This document shows positions 57,825 through 64,000 of a stretch of DNA of 64,000 nucleotides, one piece after another. The translations under genes were made by a program, and so were the position numbers. The notes beneath the pieces are model-generated. The model worked only from the letters and a program-made list of their open reading frames with translations. It was not told where the DNA came from and did not search any database. The stretch's first letter is position 1; each line of letters starts with the position of its first letter. The stretch is from the NCBI GenBank assembly GCA_910577405.1, contig CAJTMG010000014.1, positions 1-64,000 on the forward strand, written 5' to 3'. This DNA comes from an uncultured Oscillibacter sp. (GTDB lineage: Bacteria > Bacillota > Clostridia > Oscillospirales > Oscillospiraceae).

Positions 57825-58763
57825 TCAATATACTCCCTCAGAGGCCAGAATTTCTGTCGAAGCCTGCAACGCCTTCACAAAATCCCGGTCCTTATCCCAG
57901 TAAATCCAATGGATATCCGGATTCCGCCGGAGCCAGGTAAGCTGTCTTTTTGCATACTGCCGGGTCCGCAGCCTGACCTCGTCCAGGGCTTCCTCCAGAG
58001 TTTTCCTGCCCTCCAGAACCCCAAGGCATTCCTTATAACCGATGGCCTGCAAAGCCGTGGCGTCCCGGGGAAGGGGCAGAAGCGTCCGGACCTCGTCCAT
58101 CAGACCGGCCCTGGCCATGGCGTCCACCCGGCGGTCAATCAGGGCCTTCATATCCTCCCGGTCCCGGAATTGCAGGCCAATCCAAACGGCGCTGTACCGG
58201 GGCGGCTGGTTCCGGCTCTCCTGCTGATGTTCTGTCATGGTCCGGCCAGTCTCATAGAAAACCTCCAGGGCCCGCAGGATGCGCTTTTCGTCGGAGGGAT
58301 GGAGCCGCGCCGCCGATGCAGGGTCCGTCCGGCGAAGCTCGTCCAGAAGCGTTTCCGGTCCTTCCCGCGCAAGTCTGGACTCCAGCTCCGCTCGTACCGC
58401 GCCCCCGGCCTCGCCCTTGGGGAACGTCCGGCCCTGCACCAGCGCTTCCTGCCAGAGACCCGTGCCGCCGACGATAATGGGCAGCTTTCCTCTGGACAGA
58501 ATGCCATCTACAACTGGTATCGCCTCCTGCACGTACCGGGCCGCGGACCATTTCTCCCTCGGGTCCGCCACGCCGATCATGTGATGAGGCACGCCGTCCA
58601 TCTCTTCCGCTGTGGGAGCCGCCGTGCCAATGGTCAGCCCCCTGTAAATCTGCATGGAGTCCGCGGAAACCACCTCGCCGCCGCAATGCTTCGCCAGCAG
58701 GACGCCCAGGGTCGTCTTCCCGCAGGCCGTGGGTCCCGCAAGACATACCACCCGTCCCAGCAT
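57825..58763 (-). CDS. miaA: tRNA dimethylallyltransferase
   Basis: A 312-residue enzyme that adds a dimethylallyl group to A37 of tRNAs reading UNN codons. VCLAGPTACGKTTLGVLLAK (P-loop), VVSADSMQIYRGLTIGTAAP, GVPHHMIGVADPREKWSAAR, IIVGGTGLWQEALVQG and the C-terminal TRQYAKRQLTWLRRNPDIHW are diagnostic. Its ATG overlaps the stop of the flavodoxin-fold gene by 1 bp (TGATG). Confidence 0.97.
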   Translation of the reverse strand: MLGRVVCLAGPTACGKTTLGVLLAKHCGGEVVSADSMQIYRGLTIGTAAPTAEEMDGVPHHMIGVADPREKWSAARYVQEAIPVVDGILSRGKLPIIVGGTGLWQEALVQGRTFPKGEAGGAVRAELESRLAREGPETLLDELRRTDPASAARLHPSDEKRILRALEVFYETGRTMTEHQQESRNQPPRYSAVWIGLQFRDREDMKALIDRRVDAMARAGLMDEVRTLLPLPRDATALQAIGYKECLGVLEGRKTLEEALDEVRLRTRQYAKRQLTWLRRNPDIHWIYWDKDRDFVKALQASTEILASEGVY

Positions 58764-59353
58764 CAGAATTCCCTGCCCAGCTTCCGGGCCTTTTCCAGCG
58801 CGGGTTCCAGAAGCTCCGGCGCTTTCTCCGGTATCACGTCCAGCCCCCCGGCAAACACGTAGTCAAACCGCGGTATCCCGAACATCTCCGCAAGCTGCTT
58901 CCAGTACAGCGCCCCCAGGCTTTCCGGCTTCTCGCAGTCCCCGCCGGTGGTCAGGTAGGCAAGACGCTCCGCCCGGCAATCCCCGTGACAGCCCTGCTCG
59001 TCATAATGATAGCACAGACCGCAGGCGGAAATGTGCTCGATATAGACGCGCAGAATGGCGGGGAAGCTCAAATCCCAGAAGGGCGCCGCCACCACGATCT
59101 TGTTTGCCGACTGGAAGTCTCTGGCAAGCTGGAATTCCGGGCCGCTGAAATCCCTCTGGCTGGCCTTGGCGTTCCGGGCCTTAAGCGCCTCCCGGTCAAA
59201 GGGCTGAATGGGGAGCCTGGACAGGTCTGCCGTGACCACTGTATCTGCCGGGTGGGTCTCCAGATAAGCATCCAGGAATGCCCGGCTCAGTTTCAGCGTC
59301 CTGGACTCCTGCCCGCGTTCGCTGATGCAGGCGTTTACAAATAAGAGCTGCAT
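58763..59353 (-). CDS. Flavodoxin-fold NAD(P)H oxidoreductase
   Basis: A 196-residue protein of the Flavodoxin_2 family (azoreductase/quinone reductase type). LLFVNACISERGQESRTLKL binds the FMN phosphate, IVVAAPFWDLSFPAILRVYI the isoalloxazine ring, and YLTTGGD sits near the dimethylbenzene. GLCYHYDEQGCHGDC has three cysteines unusual for the family. It is translationally coupled to miaA and 1 bp after the DUF6440 gene. The acceptor is not known. Confidence 0.87.
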   Translation of the reverse strand: MQLLFVNACISERGQESRTLKLSRAFLDAYLETHPADTVVTADLSRLPIQPFDREALKARNAKASQRDFSGPEFQLARDFQSANKIVVAAPFWDLSFPAILRVYIEHISACGLCYHYDEQGCHGDCRAERLAYLTTGGDCEKPESLGALYWKQLAEMFGIPRFDYVFAGGLDVIPEKAPELLEPALEKARKLGREF

Positions 59354-59605
59354 TCAAAAATCCTCCTCACCAAAAACCGGCGTTACAATCGGATGGCCCG
59401 CCTGGTCTATCAATGGGGTCAGGCCGCCCGTGCCGGAATCGCTATAATATAAATACTGCACGCCCGTTAAACTATCCTGTAAAATTCTTGTCTCCGTCAA
59501 AAACGAGCTGTGTTGGTAGATTGTCACAAACCGCTGCTTTTCATCCTGGAACTCATCGTCTCTCAGCGGCACGCAAAGTCTTTTCAATTCCTTCAGAACG
59601 CCCAT
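59354..59605 (-). CDS. DUF6440 family protein
   Basis: An 83-residue protein of the DUF6440 type: KQRFVTIYQHSSFLTETRIL, QDSLTGVQYLYYSDSGTGGL and TPLIDQAGHPIVTP, a small beta domain. ATG 59605 is favoured by GAGGTG 5-6 bp upstream; GTG 59614 is the alternative. It lies between mutL and the flavodoxin-fold gene and is co-transcribed. Function unknown. Confidence 0.75.
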   Translation of the reverse strand: MGVLKELKRLCVPLRDDEFQDEKQRFVTIYQHSSFLTETRILQDSLTGVQYLYYSDSGTGGLTPLIDQAGHPIVTPVFGEEDF

Positions 59606-59616
59606 ATCCGTCACCT

Positions 59617-61629
59617 CTAAGCCCGTTTGAACATCTTCTCGAGTTCCCGTTTGGTCAGCTTTACCGCCACAGGCCGCCCATGGGGACAGAACCGCACCTT
59701 GCCGCTCTGGACCCTGCCGATCAATGCCCGCAGCTCCTCCGGGTCCGATTGACTGCCGCCCTTGACCGCCGCTTTGCAGGCCATGGTGTGCAGCAGGGCT
59801 TCCCGATGCTCCTCCGGGGAACGCCGCGTCCGTAAGGCTTCCGCGAATTCCTCCAGAGCCGGCACCGTGTCCTCCGCCCGGATGTCCGCCGGCACCTCCC
59901 GGACCAGAAGCGCGCCGTCGCCGAAGTCCTCGCAGGAAAAGCCGAACTCCTCCAGAAGGGGCAGGTTTTCCAGAAGCAGCGCCCCTTCCTCCCGCTCCAG
60001 CTCCGCTACCGCAGGCGTCAGCAGAGTTTGGCGCATGGGCGGTTCCTGAGCGGCTTTCAGACGGTCGAAGTGAATCCGTTCATGGGCCGCGTGCTTGTCA
60101 ATCAGCCATACGCCCTCTGAATCGTCCTCACAGATCAGGTACGTCCGCAGTATTTCCCCTACATAACGCCATGGGGGGCCTTCCGTCTCCAACGTCTCCT
60201 GTTCATCCCAGCCGCCGGTCTGTTCCGCGGGTTCCGGCGGCTCTCCGTAATTTGCCGGGGCTTCAGGGAATTGCCCTCCCGGTTCCGCCGGCGCTTCATC
60301 ATATTTCGGAACAACGGTATACTGCCCGCCTGGACCCGTTGATTCTTTCTGATATGGCGCTTGTTCTCTGGATTCCGGCGGTTCCTCCAGGAATCCCGCG
60401 CCCGAGGGTTCTGCAAAAGATTTGTCAGGAATCGCGGGGGGAAAGACTTTGCCAGCAGGCTTGTCCGGGAGAAACGCGCCGCTGAAGGCCTTGCCGTCCC
60501 CGCCCTGACGCACCGAAAGGACCGTCTGACTGTACCCGCCGGGCCTGCCCTGGGTCCGGAAGGTCTTTGCGTCCATGGACTGGAAGAAATCCTGCCGGGG
60601 GTTTTCCGGAAGAGACGGCGGCGCTTCCTTTACGCTTCCCGCCTGCTCCGCAAGACAGTCCAGCACCGTATGATACACCGCGTCGAAGACCTCTTTTTCC
60701 CGGGCGAATTTCACCTGGGTCTTTGCCGGATGCACATTCACATCCACCGCCGTAACGGGCAGATTCACGGATACTACGCAGCCCGGGAAACGGCCCTTCA
60801 TCAGTTGATTCCGATAGCCTTCCTCCAGCGCGGCGGTGAGAAGCTGGGACTTGATAAACCGCCCGTTGACGAAAAAGACCTGCATGGACCGAGACCCCCG
60901 GCATTCCAATGGCCTGGTCACAAAGCCCGTCACTTCCACATTGCCGCCCCGTCCTCTGACAGGCAGGAGGCTGCGGGCAAACTGACGGCCCAGAGCAGCG
61001 TAAACAGCGGATTCCAGCTTCCCATCACCGGGAGTGTGCAGGACCTCCCCGCCGTCCTTGATAAACTTGAAGGACACGTCCGGATGCGACAGGGCCAGAT
61101 GCTGCATCAGGCCATTCACCGCCGCCGCTTCCGCTGAATCCTTCTTCATAAACTTAAGCCGCGCGGGAGTATTATAGAACAGCTCCCGTACAGAAATCGT
61201 GGTTCCCTCCGGCGCGCCCGCAGCCTCCACAACACCGGGGGCGCCCCCCTCCAGATGCAGCGCCGCTCCGGACTCCGCGCCCTTCTGCCGGGTCAGGATA
61301 TCCACACGGCTGACCGCTGAAATCGCCGCCAGCGCCTCCCCGCGAAAGCCCAGGGTGCCGATTTTCCCCAAGTCCTCCGGACCCCGCAGCTTGCTTGTGG
61401 CGTGGCGCAGGAACGCGGTGGCCACTTCCTCCGACGCCATGCCGCAGCCGTTGTCCGTCACCCGGATCAGCTCCATGCCGCCCCGCCGTATCTCCGCTGC
61501 TATCGCCGTGCTGCCCGCGTCAAGGGCGTTCTCCACCAGCTCCTTGACCACGCTGGCCGGCCGTTCTACTACTTCCCCCGCCGCGATCAGGTCCGCTACA
61601 TGGGGTTCCAACTGCTGAATCTGTGCCAT
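59617..61629 (-). CDS. mutL: DNA mismatch repair protein MutL (endonuclease type)
   Basis: A 670-residue MutL. The GHKL ATPase has VADLIAAGEVVERPASVVKE, LVENALDAGSTAIA (catalytic Glu-Asn), VTDNGCGMASEEV, ATSKL and GFRGEALAAISAVS. The dimerisation/endonuclease domain has IDKHAAHERIHFDRL (a DQHA-type motif with Lys in place of Gln) and FCPHGRPVAVKL; both are metal-binding in nicking MutL. The middle linker (about 330-470) is long and rich in Pro, Glu and Gly. A start at ATG 61629, close after the AEC gene. Confidence 0.97.
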   Translation of the reverse strand: MAQIQQLEPHVADLIAAGEVVERPASVVKELVENALDAGSTAIAAEIRRGGMELIRVTDNGCGMASEEVATAFLRHATSKLRGPEDLGKIGTLGFRGEALAAISAVSRVDILTRQKGAESGAALHLEGGAPGVVEAAGAPEGTTISVRELFYNTPARLKFMKKDSAEAAAVNGLMQHLALSHPDVSFKFIKDGGEVLHTPGDGKLESAVYAALGRQFARSLLPVRGRGGNVEVTGFVTRPLECRGSRSMQVFFVNGRFIKSQLLTAALEEGYRNQLMKGRFPGCVVSVNLPVTAVDVNVHPAKTQVKFAREKEVFDAVYHTVLDCLAEQAGSVKEAPPSLPENPRQDFFQSMDAKTFRTQGRPGGYSQTVLSVRQGGDGKAFSGAFLPDKPAGKVFPPAIPDKSFAEPSGAGFLEEPPESREQAPYQKESTGPGGQYTVVPKYDEAPAEPGGQFPEAPANYGEPPEPAEQTGGWDEQETLETEGPPWRYVGEILRTYLICEDDSEGVWLIDKHAAHERIHFDRLKAAQEPPMRQTLLTPAVAELEREEGALLLENLPLLEEFGFSCEDFGDGALLVREVPADIRAEDTVPALEEFAEALRTRRSPEEHREALLHTMACKAAVKGGSQSDPEELRALIGRVQSGKVRFCPHGRPVAVKLTKRELEKMFKRA

Positions 61630-61644
61630 CCCGCGCCTCCTTTC

Positions 61645-62550
61645 CTACAGCAGCGCCGCCGCTATGAGTGGTATGGTTATCATGGACGCCGCCGTGGAAA
61701 TCAACGTCAGCTGCGCCATACTTTCCGCGTCGCCGCCATGCTCCATGCAGAGAAGGGACCCGTTGACCGCTACCGGCATGGCCATCTGGGTCACGGCAAT
61801 GCCGAGGATCAGGGAATCCGTCCCCATCACGCGCAGGATCGGGCACAGCGCCGCGGGCAGTACCAGAAGCCGCACCGCGGACAGCAGAATCAGTTTCGGG
61901 GAGGGCGTCATATGCCTCAGGCCCGCCAGAATGGAGCCGGTAAAGAGCAGAGACAGCGGCACTGTAATATCCCCCAGAAAGGCCAGCAGCTCTCCCGTAA
62001 AGGCCGGGGGACGGATACGCGCCAGAGCCATCACCAGACTGAGCAGGGAGGCGATTACCGTGGGGCTGAACATCTTCCGCAGGCTGAACTGTTTCGCGCC
62101 GGTGAGCAGAAGGGGCCCCATGGTAAAGGACAGCAGATTGAAGGGCATCACCAGCAGGACGGCATAGAAGAGCGCCTCCTGTCCAAAGAGCGCCACCGCC
62201 ACGGGGTAGCCGATAAAGCCCACGTTTGGAAAGGCGAGGCCAAACCGCCAGACCCCCTTCTGACCAGGCGTGCCGGGAAGGAAGCGGGGAAGCAGAAAGG
62301 CAAAGAGAAATTCCAGGCCGTAGAACACCGCGCTGACCTTGAAAATCCCCAGCACTACCGACGCCTCCGGAAGGGTGTCGCCGTTGATGACCGCCGCCAG
62401 TATCATACAGGGCATTGTTAGGTTCAGAATGAGTTTTGATATTTTCTGGTCTGTTTCGCCCCCCAGAAAGTTCAGCTTCCGGCATACGAAACCCGCTACA
62501 ATCGCGAAGAGAATCACAAGCATCCGCTGTAAAATAGCAAAAAAATCCAT
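61645..62550 (-). CDS. AEC family transporter (auxin efflux carrier type)
   Basis: A 301-residue protein with about ten hydrophobic segments. FAIVAGFVCRKLNFLGGETDQ near the start, LNLTMPCMILAAVINGD (the N/P-containing unwound helix) and VTQMAMPVAVNGSLLCMEHG with the matching helix in the second half are typical of the malonate/auxin carrier family. It transports small organic acids or similar compounds. No strong ribosome site precedes ATG 62550. It sits 15 bp before mutL and after the CPBP gene. Confidence 0.88.
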   Translation of the reverse strand: MDFFAILQRMLVILFAIVAGFVCRKLNFLGGETDQKISKLILNLTMPCMILAAVINGDTLPEASVVLGIFKVSAVFYGLEFLFAFLLPRFLPGTPGQKGVWRFGLAFPNVGFIGYPVAVALFGQEALFYAVLLVMPFNLLSFTMGPLLLTGAKQFSLRKMFSPTVIASLLSLVMALARIRPPAFTGELLAFLGDITVPLSLLFTGSILAGLRHMTPSPKLILLSAVRLLVLPAALCPILRVMGTDSLILGIAVTQMAMPVAVNGSLLCMEHGGDAESMAQLTLISTAASMITIPLIAAALL

Positions 62551-62571
62551 ATGAGAATAACACTTCCCATC

Positions 62572-63288
62572 TTATATATTTCGGTTGAGAAGAGATAAAA
62601 GGGACAACCCATTTGCAAGCGCGTGGAGGCCGATGGACGCCCAGAGTGTGCCGGAATGCTCAAAGGCCCAGGCCAGCGCCAGTCCGGGTGCTATGTAGCG
62701 CAGGCCCAGGAGCAGATAGGCCGCGTCCCGGTTCTCCAGCGCAAACTGCCAGACGTGGGGCAGGGCAAAGACCAGACAGCTGATGAGATACGCGGTTCCC
62801 CGTCCACGGCCGCGGAGGGAGTCGAACAGCAGGCCCCGGAATAAGACTTCCTCTACAAAGGGCGCGAAAAAGAGAACGGTCAGGACAGTCATATGGGGCG
62901 TGCTGCCGATACGGGTCGAAATGGCGCTGTCGTTCAGATTCACCCGCCCGGACAGCACAGCCCCAAGAAGACGGTCCAGGATTTCGTTCAGGCCATACAT
63001 CCCGACCAGTCCTACCGCAATGCTCTTCAGGGCCTCCGGCACGTTCTCCCCCAAACGCTGGGTGGTCCGCACCAGAAAGCCGCCGAATATCACAATGGTT
63101 ACCGCAAACAGGGAATAATAGTATATCGCCGACTGCATATCCCCGTGAATGCTGCGCCCGAGTTTCTCCCCTAACAGTTTGAACAGCGGTCCCGCCGCCC
63201 AGGGCAGTACCAGCAGATACAGTATGAAGAAGACGCTTCCCCAGAACTGCTCCCGCTCAGTCAGATTTGCCGACGGTTTCTTCCTCAA
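62572..63288 (-). CDS. CPBP family intramembrane metalloprotease
   Basis: A 238-residue membrane protein (longer starts are possible) with about seven hydrophobic segments. The CPBP/Abi motifs are FVEEVLFRGLLFDSLRGRG (EExxxR), LISCLVFALPHVWQF (metal His) and GLHALANGLSLL (second His). TTG 63288 is proposed because AAGGAG lies 8 bp upstream; a GTG at 63297 and a TTG at 63417 are alternatives and the frame is open to there. It lies between mutS and the AEC gene. The bacterial members are often immunity proteins or maturation proteases; no bacteriocin gene is seen. Confidence 0.8.
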   Translation of the reverse strand: MRKKPSANLTEREQFWGSVFFILYLLVLPWAAGPLFKLLGEKLGRSIHGDMQSAIYYYSLFAVTIVIFGGFLVRTTQRLGENVPEALKSIAVGLVGMYGLNEILDRLLGAVLSGRVNLNDSAISTRIGSTPHMTVLTVLFFAPFVEEVLFRGLLFDSLRGRGRGTAYLISCLVFALPHVWQFALENRDAAYLLLGLRYIAPGLALAWAFEHSGTLWASIGLHALANGLSLLSLLNRNI

Positions 63289-63421
63289 TTTGAACACTCC
63301 TTCTTTTAACGCTCCTTTGTATCCCGCCCAGAAACCAGACGAATACAGGAAAAATTTCAGAAGCACCCCGCCCGGAAGAACGTCTTTCTTTTCGCTTCCA
63401 TATCTCCTATCTCTCAATCTA

Positions 63422-64000
63422 TCATGATTGCTGGAGTTTCTTTTTCAGCTCATAAATCATATCCAGGGCTTCCTTTGCGCTCATGGAATCCGGCTGGCAG
63501 CGGCGCAGGGCGTCCAGAACCTCCGCTTCGCTGATGGAGCCTAACGACACCTGGTCCGCTTCGTCCTTGGGCTTGATGTACTGCACATGGTTCTCCGCCT
63601 CCAGTTCCGCCAGAATCGTCCGGGCTCTCTGCAGGACCTTCTCCGGCAGTCCCGCCAGCTTCGCGACCTCTATGCCATAGCTCCGGTCCGCGCCGCCTGG
63701 TACGATCTTCCGCAGAAATGTGATTTCATCGCCCTTCATCTTTATGGCAATGCTGAAATTCACCGCCCCCGGCAGACTGTTCTCCAGCTCCGTCAGCTCG
63801 TGGTAATGGGTGGCAAACAGCGTTTTCGCGCATTTCTTCCCGGCGCAGTATTCCAGCACCGCCCGCGCAATCGCCATGCCGTCAAAGGTGGAGGTCCCCC
63901 GGCCAATCTCGTCCAGAATCAGCAGTGAATTTTTCGTTGCGCAGCGGAGGATGTCGGCTACCTCGTTCATTTCTACCATAAAAGTCGACTGTCCCGCCGC
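63422..64000 (-). CDS. mutS: DNA mismatch repair protein MutS, C-terminal part (5' end off the right edge)
   Basis: About 192 residues are visible, continuing beyond 64000. AAGQSTFMVEMNEVADILR with the ATPase signature, LLILDEIGRGTSTFDGMAIA (Walker B), FATHYHELTELE and GGADRSYGIEVAKLAGLP identify MutS. The C-terminal tail ends ALDMIYELKKKLQQS, as in full-length MutS. It recognises mismatches and works with MutL encoded two genes downstream. Confidence 0.97.
   Translation of the reverse strand, partial: AAGQSTFMVEMNEVADILRCATKNSLLILDEIGRGTSTFDGMAIARAVLEYCAGKKCAKTLFATHYHELTELENSLPGAVNFSIAIKMKGDEITFLRKIVPGGADRSYGIEVAKLAGLPEKVLQRARTILAELEAENHVQYIKPKDEADQVSLGSISEAEVLDALRRCQPDSMSAKEALDMIYELKKKLQQS

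Overview
The window reads as a chromosomal segment of a Gram-positive anaerobe of the class Clostridia, most likely a butyrate-forming gut member of the Oscillospiraceae (the Flavonifractor / Intestinimonas / Lawsonibacter / Oscillibacter group). The basis is the GC-rich coding sequence, AGGAGG ribosome sites, an SLH-anchored surface protein, sepF-divIVA and hfq-miaA neighbourhoods of Firmicutes type, an oxygen-sensitive 4-hydroxybutyryl-CoA dehydratase, a [FeFe] hydrogenase, a 2-oxoacid:ferredoxin oxidoreductase and iron-sulfur L-serine dehydratase. The genus is inference. No tRNA, rRNA or CRISPR array was seen.

Layout. 1-8.2 kb: edge of an insertion sequence, a large SLH surface protein, a hairpin-rich repeat region, recR, two tandem small HTH regulators facing a DUF6809 gene, rpe with a long leader, a candidate small RNA, a lipoprotein and trmO. 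8.2-19.2 kb, all minus: a DctPQM TRAP transporter and a six-gene unit crt - CoA-transferase - abfD - bcd - etfB - etfA that converts 4-hydroxybutyryl-CoA through crotonyl-CoA to butyryl-CoA. 19.1-19.6 kb: its control region, with a near-consensus sigma-54 promoter and three AT-rich palindromes upstream. 19.6-26.7 kb: ECF sigma/anti-sigma/membrane protein operon, a leucine-rich-repeat protein, small divergent genes including an RHH protein, lepA, an orphan response regulator and a DUF4340 protein. 27-32.5 kb: a broken DUF3795 gene, a monomeric [FeFe] hydrogenase-like protein, and a kor/vor operon with a P-loop ATPase. 32.6-34.9 kb: an accessory stretch with a possible lipoprotein, a 45-bp-repeat coiled-coil protein and an AT-rich SUKH-like gene. 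34.9-39.7 kb: a GntR/FCD regulator, a hypothetical gene with cstA, a candidate yjdF riboswitch with its DUF2992 gene, and degV. 40-47.3 kb: a divergent type IIA topoisomerase pair (parE-like, parC-like) separated by a nuclease-EVE fusion and L-serine dehydratase genes. 47.7-52.7 kb: a DUF2520 gene with panB-panC-panD-coaBC-coaX, an overlapping operon for pantothenate and early CoA synthesis. 52.9-64 kb, all minus: HAD hydrolase, divIVA, sepF, yggS, HlyD-like protein, hfq, miaA, flavodoxin-fold protein, DUF6440, mutL, AEC transporter, CPBP protease and the 3' end of mutS.

How the genes fit together. Several units point to energy conservation by ferredoxin and CoA-ester chemistry: the bcd-etfBA complex can reduce ferredoxin while making butyryl-CoA, the oxidoreductase makes reduced ferredoxin and acyl-CoA, and a hydrogenase may dispose of or sense the electrons. 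L-serine dehydratase yields pyruvate, CstA may import pyruvate or peptides, and the pan-coa operon supplies the CoA used throughout. The most striking regulatory observation is the sigma-54-type promoter plus palindrome array of the 4-hydroxybutyrate operon. The most novel-looking protein is the PD-(D/E)XK plus EVE fusion beside the divergent topoisomerase.
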